A DNA stretch of 28,217 nucleotides from positions 1 to 28,217 of the forward strand of contig CAYSFO010000017.1 of assembly GCA_964430695.1 (NCBI GenBank), in the 5' to 3' direction. The notes under the pieces were generated by a model that was not told the DNA's origin, searched no databases, and saw only the letters and a list, made by a program, of their open reading frames with translations. Each line of letters begins with the position of its first letter. The stretch's first letter is position 1. The DNA comes from MGBC108787 sp964430695 (lineage in GTDB: Bacteria > Bacillota_I > Bacilli_A > RF39 > UBA660). The position numbers were made by a program, and so were the translations under genes. Positions 16,371 through 24,690 of this stretch are shown piece after piece.

Positions 16371-16423
16371 TTTTACAGTTAAGGGTATTAATTATTAGAA
16401 TTTTAATGGAGGGGGAAAAGGTT

Positions 16424-17101
16424 ATGCATACTGATAGTGTGATATTGCGCGAAGGGTTAAATTCAAATATTACCATACATAGAGCACTTTATTTTCAGAT
16501 AAAGCGTATTTTTGATGTATTGATTGGTTTATTTGGCATATTGATGATGCTTCCAATTGCTTTTATCATTAAAATCGTCTATGTTTTAAATAAAGATTAT
16601 AACAGTGTTTTCTTTAAACAAGAACGTATTGGAAAAAATGGTAGAATATTCTCTATGTATAAGTTTAGAACTATGATTCCTGATGCGGATAATATGTTAA
16701 AAGATTTGATGGAAAATAATCCTGATTTTAGAAAAGAATATTCTATAAACAAAAAAGTAAAAAATGACCCAAGAGTAACAAAAATAGGTAAATTATTAAG
16801 AAAAACTTCTTTAGATGAAGTTCCTCAATTCATTAATGTTTTATTAGGGGATATGAGTTTAGTAGGGAACAGACCTTATTTGCCTCGTGAAAAACAAGAT
16901 ATGGGGACATATTATAAGTTTATTATTACTACCAAACCTGGTATTACAGGTTTATGGCAAACAAGTGGAAGAAGTAAAACAACATTCCAAGAGCGTTTAA
17001 TTATTGAAAAAAGATATAGTATGGCACATGGTTTAAAAACAGATATAGGAATTGTATTTAAAACCGTTTTACAAGTTTTAAAAAAAGAAGGCGCTGAATA
17101 G
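16424..17101 (+). CDS. Polyprenyl-phosphate sugar-1-phosphate transferase, copy 1 (initiating enzyme)
   Basis: A 225-aa bacterial sugar transferase (PF02397-type, PglC-like small form). It moves a sugar-1-phosphate from a UDP-sugar to undecaprenyl phosphate at the inner face of the membrane, the first step of capsule or wall polysaccharide synthesis. The N-terminal KRIFDVLIGLFGILMMLPIA is the re-entrant membrane helix. FFKQERIGKNG, MYKFRTM.PDAD, the catalytic Asp131-Glu132 in SLDEVPQ, LVGNRPYLPREK and KPGITGLWQTSGRS follow in the expected order. The start is set at 16424, not the earlier ATG at 16406, because GGAGGGGGAAAAGG lies just before it and it aligns with copy 2. Sugar specificity cannot be read. 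Confidence 0.93.
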   Translation: MHTDSVILREGLNSNITIHRALYFQIKRIFDVLIGLFGILMMLPIAFIIKIVYVLNKDYNSVFFKQERIGKNGRIFSMYKFRTMIPDADNMLKDLMENNPDFRKEYSINKKVKNDPRVTKIGKLLRKTSLDEVPQFINVLLGDMSLVGNRPYLPREKQDMGTYYKFIITTKPGITGLWQTSGRSKTTFQERLIIEKRYSMAHGLKTDIGIVFKTVLQVLKKEGAE

Positions 17102-17107
17102 GAAAGA

Positions 17108-17145
17108 AATTCAAAATATTACTTTAAATTTTGAATTCTTTTTTT
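17108..17145 (+). terminator. Terminator between the two sugar transferase genes
   Basis: Perfect ten-base-pair stem AATTCAAAAT (17108-17117) / ATTTTGAATT (17128-17137), 10-nt loop, then C and seven Ts. It starts 6 nt after the stop codon of copy 1. The two transferase genes are therefore separate transcription units. Confidence 0.8.
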
Positions 17146-17160
17146 GACTAAATTTCTATA

Positions 17161-17234
17161 TTGACATTTTTTGACAATTATTTTGTAAAATTCGTGTTGT
17201 ACTAGTAGTCAACTTTACAAATCTATATTATAAT
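17161..17234 (+). promoter_or_regulatory. Upstream region of the second sugar transferase, partly duplicated from the first
   Basis: CATTTTTTGACAA (17165-17177) also occurs at 16284-16296. GTGTTGTACTAG matches GTGTTATAATAG of copy 1, so the copy 1 -10 box is altered here. ATTATAATTTTTACA (17227-17241) is found before both genes. The best -10 is TATAAT at 17229-17234 with TAGTCA at 17206-17211 (spacing 17). GGAGG at 17268-17272 serves the ATG at 17281. Confidence 0.5.
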
Positions 17235-17280
17235 TTTTACATAAAGAGGTGTTAAGTACTCTTGAATGGAGGAATTGTTT

Positions 17281-17958
17281 ATGGATATGCAAAGTGTGAT
17301 ATTAAGTGAAAAGGTCATAGTAAGTTTAGGAATTCAAAAAAATTTATATGCTTTCTTTAAAAGAATGTTTGACATAATAGTAGGTTTGATTGGAGTATTA
17401 TTTATAATTCCTCTTGCTTTTATTATAAAAGTACTTTCTGTAGCAAATAAAGATTATCATAGTATTTTCTTTAAACAAGAAAGAATTGGAAAAGATGGGA
17501 ATTTATTTACCATGTATAAATTTAGAACTATGGTTCCTAATGCAGATAAAATGTTAGTTGATTTAATGAAAAATGATCCTAAATTTAGGGAAGAATATTC
17601 TGTAAACAAAAAAGTGAAAAACGATCCACGTATTACGAAGATAGGAAAAATTTTAAGAAAAGCTTCTTTAGATGAAGTTCCTCAATTCATTAATGTTTTA
17701 TTAGGAGATATGAGTTTAGTAGGGAATCGACCTTACTTACCTCGTGAAAAACAAGATATGGGAGCTTATTATAAACATATCATTACTTCTAAACCTGGTA
17801 TTACAGGCTTATGGCAAACAAGCGGAAGAAGCAATACAACTTTTCAAGAACGTTTAATGATTGAAAAAAGATATAATTTAATTTATGGAATGAGATTAGA
17901 TTTAAAAATAATCTTTAAAACGATTTTACTTGTTCTTAATAAGGATGGGGCAGAATAA
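17281..17958 (+). CDS. Polyprenyl-phosphate sugar-1-phosphate transferase, copy 2
   Basis: A 225-aa paralogue of the gene at 16424-17101 with identical length and no gaps when aligned. By hand I count about 157 of 225 identical residues. All functional motifs are kept: membrane helix KRMFDIIVGLIGVLFIIPLA, FFKQERIGKDG, MYKFRTMVPNAD, catalytic Asp131-Glu132 in SLDEVPQ, LVGNRPYLPREK and KPGITGLWQTSGRS. The first 40 residues and the last 25 are the most different; the catalytic half is nearly identical. The start at 17281 (MDMQSVIL) aligns with MHTDSVIL of copy 1; the in-frame ATG at 17266 overlaps the ribosome site and is rejected. Both copies look active, so they may use different sugars, lipid partners or conditions. 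Confidence 0.93.
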   Translation: MDMQSVILSEKVIVSLGIQKNLYAFFKRMFDIIVGLIGVLFIIPLAFIIKVLSVANKDYHSIFFKQERIGKDGNLFTMYKFRTMVPNADKMLVDLMKNDPKFREEYSVNKKVKNDPRITKIGKILRKASLDEVPQFINVLLGDMSLVGNRPYLPREKQDMGAYYKHIITSKPGITGLWQTSGRSNTTFQERLMIEKRYNLIYGMRLDLKIIFKTILLVLNKDGAE

Positions 17959-17964
17959 AGAGAG

Positions 17965-17988
17965 GAGATTGTAATAATCTCTTTTTTT
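17965..17988 (+). terminator. Terminator after the second sugar transferase
   Basis: Stem GAGATT (17965-17970) / AATCTC (17976-17981) with a 5-nt loop GTAAT, followed by seven Ts, 6 nt after the stop codon. It isolates the transferase from the following glycosyltransferase operon. Confidence 0.75.
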
Positions 17989-18062
17989 GTGTGTTCGCAT
18001 ATAGCAAATTTTAAACGCAAATATAAAAAGTTAAAGTTTCACTACCAAAGATAGAATAAAAA

Positions 18063-18071
18063 TGTTAAAAT
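18063..18071 (+). promoter_or_regulatory. Possible extended -10 promoter of the polysaccharide operon
   Basis: TGTTAAAAT (TG 18063-18064, TAAAAT 18066-18071) is an extended -10 candidate. The -35 position (TACCAA, 18043-18048) is weak. Transcription would begin near 18078, leaving a 135-nt leader before the first glycosyltransferase. Confidence 0.4.
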
Positions 18072-18077
18072 AAAAAT

Positions 18078-18200
18078 ATGTACGGTGACAATCATCGAAA
18101 TATATGCCTGTGAAGAAGAAAGGATTCTTTGCTTTAATATTTTAAATAGTAGCCAACTATTGATTAAGGTGGTAATATACCTCATAATTAATCATTAGAA
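18078..18200 (+). ncRNA. Possible structured 5' leader of the polysaccharide operon
   Basis: Successive hairpins can be drawn by eye: CGGTGA/TCATCG (18083-18088 and 18092-18097, one G-U pair), AAAG/CTTT around 18119-18130, ATAGT/ACTAT around 18146-18160, and an outer stem TGATTAA (18161-18167) / TTAATCA (18188-18194) enclosing GGT/ACC (18168-18170 and 18179-18181). There is no ORF here. The last stem ends just before the ribosome site of the glycosyltransferase gene, so it could affect translation. It has no T-tract, so it is not a simple terminator. I do not recognise a known riboswitch class. Confidence 0.4.
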
Positions 18201-18212
18201 GGAAAAGAAAGT

Positions 18213-19517
18213 GTGACATATAGTATGAAAAAATCAGATGTAAATATATTAAATCCTTCTGCTCAAAAAATAAAGAGGAAAATGTTATTATATGCGAATT
18301 ATTTTTATCCTGAACTTGCAGCAACTGCACAGATTTTAACGGAATTATGTCAGGGATTAAAAGAATATTATGATATCACTGTTATATGTTCTATTCCTTG
18401 CTATACAGGTGTAATTGATGATAAATATAAAAAGAAAAAATATTATTATGAAGAATTAGATGGAATTAAAATCATCCGTGTTCGAGTGAAAGATTTTAAT
18501 AAAAAAAGCAAAAGAAGCAGAGTTTTTCATATTCTAAGTTATTTTTTTAATTCGATTACGGCAACTTTTAAAGTCGGAAAGCAAGATATTGTCTATGCAT
18601 TGTCACAGCCACCTATTCTTGGTGGGATTTTAGGAAATATCGGTAGATTGATTACAAAAGGAAAACTGATTTATAATATTCAAGATTTTAATCCAGAGCA
18701 AATTATGGCTATCAATTATTCTAAAAATAAATTGATTTTAAAATTGATGATGTTTCTTGATAAACACACTTGTAAAAAATCGAGCCTAGTGATTACGGTT
18801 GGAAAAGATATGCAAAAAACACTTGAGCAAAGATTTAAAAATAAAGAAGTGCCAAATAATGTAGTTATTAACAATTGGATGAACGAAAAAGAAGTTTATC
18901 CATTGAAGAAACAAGTTAAAAAAGTTATAGAATTTAGAAAAAAATACGATCTAGAAGATAAATTTGTTATCATGTATTCAGGGAATATTGGTCTTTTTTA
19001 TGATTTAGAAAACATCATGCATATTATAAAAAAGTTTAAGGATGAAAAAAATATTGCTTTTGCTTTTGTTGGAGAAGGTACAATAAAAGATAGTTTAATT
19101 CATATTTGTATCAAAAATGATATAAAGAATGTAACATTTATTCCCTATCAAGCAAAAGAAGATTTGATTTATAGTTTGAATAGTGCTGATGTTCATTTAG
19201 TTACAAATGCAAAAGGAATTAAGGGAGTATCTGTTCCCAGTAAGATTTATGGATGCTTAGCAACAAATGTACCTATATTAGGTATTTTTGAAAAGGGAAC
19301 AGAAGCTTGGAACATTGTGGAGAAATCTAATTGTGGTATTTTAGCTGAAACAGGTAATTATAAGGAAATAGAAGAAAAACTAAGAATGATTATTAATAAA
19401 AAATATGAATTTGTAAAAGAACATCAAACAGGAAGAAAATATTTAGAAGATAATTTTACTAAAGATAAATCTATTGAAAAATATCATAATGAAATCGAAA
19501 AGCAAGTAAGGAGATAA
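18213..19517 (+). CDS. GT4 family glycosyltransferase, WcaI/WbuB-like
   Basis: A 434-aa cytoplasmic GT-B glycosyltransferase that adds a sugar to the growing lipid-linked repeat unit. The N-terminal acceptor domain opens with MLLYANYFYPELAATAQILT, typical of WcaI/WbuB-like enzymes, with a further signature LIYNIQDFNPEQIMAINY. The C-terminal donor domain shows FVIMYSGNIG, FAFVGEGTIKDSL and VPSKIYGCLATNVPIL, where the usual GT4 Glu-rich loop is found. The predicted start is GTG at 18213, with AGAAGG 10 nt upstream; ATG at 18225 is a possible alternative that would shorten the protein by four residues. It is the first gene of a tightly packed operon (1 nt to the next gene). Donor sugar is unknown. 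Confidence 0.88.
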   Translation: MTYSMKKSDVNILNPSAQKIKRKMLLYANYFYPELAATAQILTELCQGLKEYYDITVICSIPCYTGVIDDKYKKKKYYYEELDGIKIIRVRVKDFNKKSKRSRVFHILSYFFNSITATFKVGKQDIVYALSQPPILGGILGNIGRLITKGKLIYNIQDFNPEQIMAINYSKNKLILKLMMFLDKHTCKKSSLVITVGKDMQKTLEQRFKNKEVPNNVVINNWMNEKEVYPLKKQVKKVIEFRKKYDLEDKFVIMYSGNIGLFYDLENIMHIIKKFKDEKNIAFAFVGEGTIKDSLIHICIKNDIKNVTFIPYQAKEDLIYSLNSADVHLVTNAKGIKGVSVPSKIYGCLATNVPILGIFEKGTEAWNIVEKSNCGILAETGNYKEIEEKLRMIINKKYEFVKEHQTGRKYLEDNFTKDKSIEKYHNEIEKQVRR

Positions 19518-19518
19518 A

Positions 19519-20823
19519 ATGAAGATTAAATTAAATTTTGATAAGATATTCTTGTTTGTGATAGCAATGTTAGCACTTTATGGTTATTTTTTTCGAAAAA
19601 GTGCAAATTTAGTAGCGCTATCAGTTATGGTCCTTAATATTTTTTCTATAATTAAATATCGAAAAAATATTATATTATTAGTTGCATTTTTATGGATGTT
19701 TTATTGTGATTATAGTGTTATTTTTGCAAAATATTTTTATAACATTACAGCATTTAAAGTTATGTATGGGCAATTAAAATTTGATGATACAATGTTAAAA
19801 AGTATTTTTATTTTATTTGTTTTTCATTATATAGTTTTGTTTATTTTAAATATTAAATCTAAAGTGAAAAAAAATGATGAAACTTTTGATTATATAATGA
19901 CAACAAAAAAAATAAAAGATAAATATATTAATATGATATGTTATCTTTTGTTATTTGCTATTATATTTGTAATTATTAATAATTTATTTATTCATATTAT
20001 TACAATTAGAGATACAATATTAGAGTATATTTTTATTCCTATATTATTATGTTGTTTTTATGGAAGAAATAATTATAAATTACGAAATATTTTGTTTATA
20101 ATTGTAATGATTTATTCTTTTGAAATGGTTCGATTAGGTGCAAGAGTAAGCATAATAGAGCCATTAATTGCTGTTGTTATGCTTTTATTATCTAAATTAT
20201 TAACCGTTAAGAGGGTTATTTTAGGATTTTTTTTGGGAATATATGTATTTACAGCAGCTGGACTTTATGGAGATAACTTGGCGAATTCTAGTAATAAGTA
20301 CGATTACAGTAACATTAAATTTGTTGTTTCTTTAATGAATGAAAGGAAATTCACTTTAGATACCTCTTATTCTTCTTATTGGACTGGCTTAACCTTTATA
20401 GAAAGTATGCAGTATGTTTCTAAAGAAGATAGACTAAAAAATTTTATTGATTATAGTATCAAGTATACATTTTTTGGGTCTAATTCTAACTATAGAAATT
20501 TACCATCTATTTCAAGGAACTATTACGTTCATTGTAATGGTGGTTATATTACTAGTTATTTTTATTATTGGCTAGGTTTTTTAGGAATATTTATTATTAG
20601 TTTGTATATAGGAGTATTATTTCGTAAAATAAATAAGTTAGATCATAATAGTAATGACTATATTAAAATAATTTCAATTTATATTATTTCAACGATTCCA
20701 CGTTGGTATTTATATAATCCAACTCCTTTATTAAGAGGAATTCTTATTACTTCCATTTTATATTTTATTACGAGTAAATTTTCTCTTGAAAGGAGTAATC
20801 AAAATGAAAGTAATTCAAATTAA
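19519..20823 (+). CDS. Wzy-like polysaccharide repeat-unit polymerase
   Basis: A 434-aa integral membrane protein with about ten to twelve hydrophobic segments (for example IFLFVIAMLALYGYFF, IFILFVFHYIVLFILN, FIIVMIYSFEMVRLGARVSI). A large loop (about residues 250-340) ends near NYYVHCNGGYITSYFYYWLG. This layout, plus its place among glycosyltransferases and a flippase, indicates the Wzy polymerase, which joins repeat units on the outer face of the membrane. Wzy proteins share little sequence, so topology and context carry the call. The sequence is very AT-rich with many Ile, Tyr and Phe codons. AAGGAG (19508-19513) inside the previous gene's 3' end serves as ribosome site. An O-antigen-ligase-type enzyme is the main alternative. 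Confidence 0.78.
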   Translation: MKIKLNFDKIFLFVIAMLALYGYFFRKSANLVALSVMVLNIFSIIKYRKNIILLVAFLWMFYCDYSVIFAKYFYNITAFKVMYGQLKFDDTMLKSIFILFVFHYIVLFILNIKSKVKKNDETFDYIMTTKKIKDKYINMICYLLLFAIIFVIINNLFIHIITIRDTILEYIFIPILLCCFYGRNNYKLRNILFIIVMIYSFEMVRLGARVSIIEPLIAVVMLLLSKLLTVKRVILGFFLGIYVFTAAGLYGDNLANSSNKYDYSNIKFVVSLMNERKFTLDTSYSSYWTGLTFIESMQYVSKEDRLKNFIDYSIKYTFFGSNSNYRNLPSISRNYYVHCNGGYITSYFYYWLGFLGIFIISLYIGVLFRKINKLDHNSNDYIKIISIYIISTIPRWYLYNPTPLLRGILITSILYFITSKFSLERSNQNESNSN

Positions 20824-21967
20824 TACTTTTTTTAATAAATCAACTGGTAATATAATGATGAGTATACATAATAGATTAAAAAAAATTGGAGTGGAATCTT
20901 ATGTTGTTTGGGGAAGAGGAATATTATCTAAGAACGATTTTGAAATTTTTATGAATGATAAACTAGGGGTATTTTATCACGGAATATATACTAGATTGAC
21001 TGATAAAACAGGTTTTGCATCTAAAATTGCAACAAAAAAGTTATTAAAAAGACTGCGTAAAATAAAACCTGATATTATTCATTTACATAATATACATGGT
21101 TATTTTATAAACATTGAAATGCTTTTTAATTATATAAGAAAAAATCATATTAAAGTAATATGGACACTTCATGATTGCTGGGCTTTTACGGGACACTGTT
21201 CTCATTTTGAATATGTGCATTGTGAAAAATGGAAAACAAAATGTGAAAATTGTCCCTTAATAAACAAATATCCAAAGAGTTTTAGTGATAATTCAAAATG
21301 GAATTATGAGACTAAAAAAAGGCTATTTACTGGTTTGGATTTAACAATTGTAACACCGAGTAAATGGCTGGCTAATTTAGTAAAACAATCTTTTTTGAAA
21401 GAATATGAAAATTTGATTATTCCTAATGGCATAGATACATCTATTTTTAAACCGATTAAAAGTGACTTTAGGAAAAGATATAATTTAGAAGATAAAAAAA
21501 TCATTTTGGGAGTAGCAAGTGAATGGACAAAAGAAAAAGGATATGATGATTTTTTAGAGTTATCAGAAATTTTAGATAGAGAAACAGTAATAGTTCTCGT
21601 AGGTTTAAATAAAAAGCAATTGAAAGTTATTCCTGAAAATATAATTGGTATAGAAAGAACAGAAAATGCCAAGCAATTAGCTGAAATTTATACAGCAGCA
21701 GATATATTTTTTAATCCAACTTATGCAGATAATTATCCAACAACAAATTTGGAAGCTTTGGCTTGTGGTACACCAGTTGTAACATATAATACAGGAGGAA
21801 GTCCAGAGACTATTTATGATAATTGTGGCTTTGTTGTTAGTAAAAATGATTATTTTAGCAATTATAGTAAATATTTTAAAAAGCAAAAATGTTTTTCTAA
21901 AGTAAAAACGATAGAAGAAATGATAAATGATTATTGGAATTTATATAGGAGAGGAAATAAATTATGA
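20804..21967 (+). CDS. GT4 family glycosyltransferase (second in operon)
   Basis: A 387-aa GT-B transferase. The N-terminal half holds VIQINTFFNKSTGNI, PDIIHLHNIHGYFINIE and WTLHDCWAFTGHCSHF, followed by paired cysteines (CEKWKTKCENCP), a subgroup signature seen in exopolysaccharide GT4 enzymes. The donor domain has IIPNGIDTSIFKP, ILGVASEWTKEKGYDDF and, at the sugar-binding loop, FFNPTYADNYPTTNLEALAC then GTPVVTYNTGGSPE with the family Glu. The start at 20804 has AAAGGAG 8 nt upstream; the TTG at 20786 is not needed. The gene overlaps the polymerase gene by 20 nt and the next gene by 4 nt (ATGA), so all are translationally coupled. It probably adds the next sugar of the repeat unit. Confidence 0.9.
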   Translation: MKVIQINTFFNKSTGNIMMSIHNRLKKIGVESYVVWGRGILSKNDFEIFMNDKLGVFYHGIYTRLTDKTGFASKIATKKLLKRLRKIKPDIIHLHNIHGYFINIEMLFNYIRKNHIKVIWTLHDCWAFTGHCSHFEYVHCEKWKTKCENCPLINKYPKSFSDNSKWNYETKKRLFTGLDLTIVTPSKWLANLVKQSFLKEYENLIIPNGIDTSIFKPIKSDFRKRYNLEDKKIILGVASEWTKEKGYDDFLELSEILDRETVIVLVGLNKKQLKVIPENIIGIERTENAKQLAEIYTAADIFFNPTYADNYPTTNLEALACGTPVVTYNTGGSPETIYDNCGFVVSKNDYFSNYSKYFKKQKCFSKVKTIEEMINDYWNLYRRGNKL

Positions 21968-23088
21968 AGATATTACATATTTGTTTGTGTGGTCCTATGA
22001 CAGACGGATTTACATATCAGGAGAATTTATTAACAAAATATCATAAAAAAATGGGTCATGACGTATATGTAATCACATCTTGTTGGTATTATAATGATTA
22101 TGGGGAAATTGAAAAAACTTTTCCATCAGAGTATGTTAATAGGGATAATGTTAAGATTATTAGATTAGATTGTAAACAGAAGTTTTCTTCTAAATTTAAG
22201 GTTTTTAAGAAATTATATGATAATATTGAAAATATTAATCCAGATATTCTATTTATTCATGGAGTTCAATTTGTTGATATCAAAGTAATAGTTAAATATT
22301 TAAAACATCATAATATAAAAGTGTTTGCAGATAATCATAATGACTATTTAAATAGTGCTACTAATTTTTTGTCCAAGTGGATTTTACATAAAATTATTTG
22401 GAAATATTATTCCAATTTATTAATTCCATATGTAAAAAAATTCTATGGAGTATTACCTTCAAGAGTAGATTTTTTGAACGAATTATATAAGATTCCAAAA
22501 GAAAAATGTGAATTATTAATTATGGGCGCCGATGATGAATATGTTGATAAATATGTAGATACCAAAAAAATTAGGAAAGAGTTTAATATTTCAGATAAAA
22601 CTTTTGTTTTAGTAACAGGGGGAAAAATAGATAAAAATAAGTTAGAAACATTAACTCTTATGAAAATTGTAAAAGATTTTAATTTAGATGTTAAACTATT
22701 TATTTTTGGTTCTATAGCTTCAGAACTAAAAACAGAGTTTTTGGATTTATGTGACAATGATAAAGTTAATTATTTGGGGTGGGCGGACCAAGATAGTTCT
22801 TATAAATATTTTGCAATGGCCGATTTAGTGATTTTTCCAGGACGACATTCTGTTTATTGGGAACAAGTAGTAGCACAAGGAAAACCAATTATTTGCAAAA
22901 ATCTTCATGGTTATAATCACATTGATATTGGTGGAAATGTCGTTTTTGTAAATAATAAAAATTTGTCTGAAGTATTATTAAATATTATACAAAATAAAAA
23001 GATTTTTGAAACGATAAAAAAAGCTTCTCTAGGAGAAAATAGAAAGAAGTTTTTATATTCAAAAATAGCAGAAGATTCAATAAAATAA
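21964..23088 (+). CDS. Glycosyltransferase (GT4-like, third in operon)
   Basis: A 374-aa predicted GT-B transferase. MKILHICLCGPMTDGFTYQE opens a Rossmann-like acceptor domain, then NPDILFIHGVQFVDIKVI and VFADNHNDYLNSATNF. The donor domain is marked by FVLVTGGKIDKNKLETLTLM, VKLFIFGSIASELKTEF, YLGWADQDSSYKYFAMADLV and FPGRHSVYWEQVVAQGKPII, where the Glu in YWEQ sits at the usual donor-binding site. The match to GT4 is clear in the C-terminal half and weaker at the N-terminus. The start overlaps the previous stop (ATGA). There is no signal peptide. Sugar specificity is unknown. Confidence 0.85.
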   Translation: MKILHICLCGPMTDGFTYQENLLTKYHKKMGHDVYVITSCWYYNDYGEIEKTFPSEYVNRDNVKIIRLDCKQKFSSKFKVFKKLYDNIENINPDILFIHGVQFVDIKVIVKYLKHHNIKVFADNHNDYLNSATNFLSKWILHKIIWKYYSNLLIPYVKKFYGVLPSRVDFLNELYKIPKEKCELLIMGADDEYVDKYVDTKKIRKEFNISDKTFVLVTGGKIDKNKLETLTLMKIVKDFNLDVKLFIFGSIASELKTEFLDLCDNDKVNYLGWADQDSSYKYFAMADLVIFPGRHSVYWEQVVAQGKPIICKNLHGYNHIDIGGNVVFVNNKNLSEVLLNIIQNKKIFETIKKASLGENRKKFLYSKIAEDSIK

Positions 23089-23100
23089 GGGGAATTTATT

Positions 23101-24516
23101 ATGAGTAATTTAAAAAAGAATATTTCTTTACAAACTTTATATCAAATTATAATAACTATTACACCTTTGATTACCTCTCCCTATTTATCAAGAGTTTTAG
23201 GAGCAGATGGATTAGGGATTTATTCCTTTACATATTCTTTAATTAGTTATTTCGTTTTATTTTCAATGCTAGGATTTGTAAATTATGGAACAAGAACTAT
23301 AGCTATGTGTAAAAATATGGAAGAAGAAAAGAGAAGTTTTTTTGAAATATATTATTTACAACTGTTTTGCAGTTTATTTTCCTTGATTGTATTTTTTATA
23401 TTTAATTTATTTATTTTTGCTTTTAAAAAATATATGCTTATTCATTCATTGTTGATTTTATCGTGTTGCTTCGATGTATCTTGGTATTTTTTTGGCAAAC
23501 AAGAATTTAAAACTACGGTAGTTAGAAATATTATTATAAAAGCTTTAACAATTATTATGATATTAACGTTAGTAAAAGATGTGTCTGATTTATGGATATA
23601 TATATTAATTATGTCTTTGAGTAATTTTATGAGTAGCTTTATTTTATGGAGTATACTTTTAAAAAATTTAAAATTTCAAAGAATAAATATAAAAAATAGT
23701 TTAAAACATTTTAAAGCAGTATTTATATTATTTATACCAATTTTGGCTATGAGTATTTATCATATAATGGATAAAACTATGTTGGGAATGTATAGCGATT
23801 CAGCACAAAGTGGTTATTATTATAATATAGACAAGCTAATAAGTATACCATTAGGTATACTTGTAGGGATAGGCTCTGTAATGTTACCAAGAATTTCGTC
23901 TATGATGTCCAATAATATTGATTTAGCAAAGAAGTCTATAAAAAAATCTTTAAAATGGATTACTTGTATCAGTATAGCAATGGCTTTTGGGTTATCAGCT
24001 ATTGCTTCGGATTTTATACCAATTTTTTTTGGAAATGAATTTGTAAAATGTATTAATTTGGTTTATTTATTTTCTGCAGTTATTATTTTTAAAACTATTT
24101 CTGATATCTTTAGAACACAATATTTGATTCCATTTAAAAAAGAAAATATATTTATAAAATGTGTTTTGATTGGTGCTCTTATAAATCTATTTATTAATTA
24201 TATGCTAATAAATTATTTTCACTTAGGTGCCATTGGTGCCATAATTGCTACATTAATTACTGAGTTTCTCGTATTTATTTTGCAATATATTTTTATAAAT
24301 AAAGAATTTCCAGTAACTAAATCTATACTTTCCATATTTCCGTTTTTAATTTTTGGTTTTATTATGTTTTTGGTTGTAAAATTAATATCTTTAATCCGTT
24401 TTAATATATTTATTAAATTATTTATAGAAATTTTTGTGGGAATAGTTGTTTATTTATGTTTATGTGGAATATTTTATTTTAAAGAAATTGAAACTTTTAT
24501 TAGGAGAAAAGGTTAA
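23101..24516 (+). CDS. Wzx-type flippase for lipid-linked oligosaccharide
   Basis: A 471-aa multi-pass membrane protein of the polysaccharide-biosynthesis (PST/MOP) exporter family, which moves the finished undecaprenyl-linked repeat unit to the outer face. The opening ISLQTLYQIIITITPLITSP followed by YLSRVLGADGLGIYSFTYSL is the classic Wzx/RfbX signature. MSIYHIMDKTMLGMYSDSAQ and GYYYNIDKLISIPLGILVGI, then VMLPRIS, are the matching central signature. About 12-14 hydrophobic segments are visible, and the protein ends with a short basic tail. A GGGG-containing site lies 8 nt upstream. It closes the five-gene operon, after which a 174-nt gap begins. Confidence 0.93.
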   Translation: MSNLKKNISLQTLYQIIITITPLITSPYLSRVLGADGLGIYSFTYSLISYFVLFSMLGFVNYGTRTIAMCKNMEEEKRSFFEIYYLQLFCSLFSLIVFFIFNLFIFAFKKYMLIHSLLILSCCFDVSWYFFGKQEFKTTVVRNIIIKALTIIMILTLVKDVSDLWIYILIMSLSNFMSSFILWSILLKNLKFQRINIKNSLKHFKAVFILFIPILAMSIYHIMDKTMLGMYSDSAQSGYYYNIDKLISIPLGILVGIGSVMLPRISSMMSNNIDLAKKSIKKSLKWITCISIAMAFGLSAIASDFIPIFFGNEFVKCINLVYLFSAVIIFKTISDIFRTQYLIPFKKENIFIKCVLIGALINLFINYMLINYFHLGAIGAIIATLITEFLVFILQYIFINKEFPVTKSILSIFPFLIFGFIMFLVVKLISLIRFNIFIKLFIEIFVGIVVYLCLCGIFYFKEIETFIRRKG

Positions 24517-24636
24517 AAATCGCAAAAAATTCAAACCATTAAAATTTTTAAAACTTAATTAAAGCAATAAAATCTATAAAATAATAATTGTTCTTTGAGA
24601 TAATAATTTATTATAAAGAGCTTTAGTTATTTTAAT

Positions 24637-24666
24637 TATAATATGTACCTTTCGAGAACTGAAAGG
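24637..24666 (+). promoter_or_regulatory. Possible promoter and leader hairpin before the GT14 gene
   Basis: TATAAT at 24637-24642 has no good -35. A hairpin CCTTTC (24648-24653) / GAAAGG (24661-24666) with a 7-nt loop follows at the predicted transcript start. ATATGTAC before this hairpin also occurs at 18077-18084 before the first hairpin of the operon leader. The remaining 24517-24636 stretch is AT-rich with no gene seen. Confidence 0.4.
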
Positions 24667-24690
24667 ACGAAGAAAGGAATGTTGTAAAAA

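Noticed and set aside
16406..16423. ATG at 16406 as the start of the first sugar transferase
   Set aside because: It overlaps the ribosome binding sequence GGAGGGGG; the ATG at 16424 has the right spacing and aligns with the paralogue's start at 17281.
16079..16476. Two minus-strand ORFs across the pseudogene and the promoter of the first transferase
   Set aside because: They lack ribosome sites, match nothing known to me, and cross a plus-strand promoter and the DUF1016 remnant.
18078..18200. Naming the leader as the EAR/epsC RNA or a c-di-GMP riboswitch
   Set aside because: I could not match conserved nucleotides of either class by eye; only position and hairpins are suggestive.
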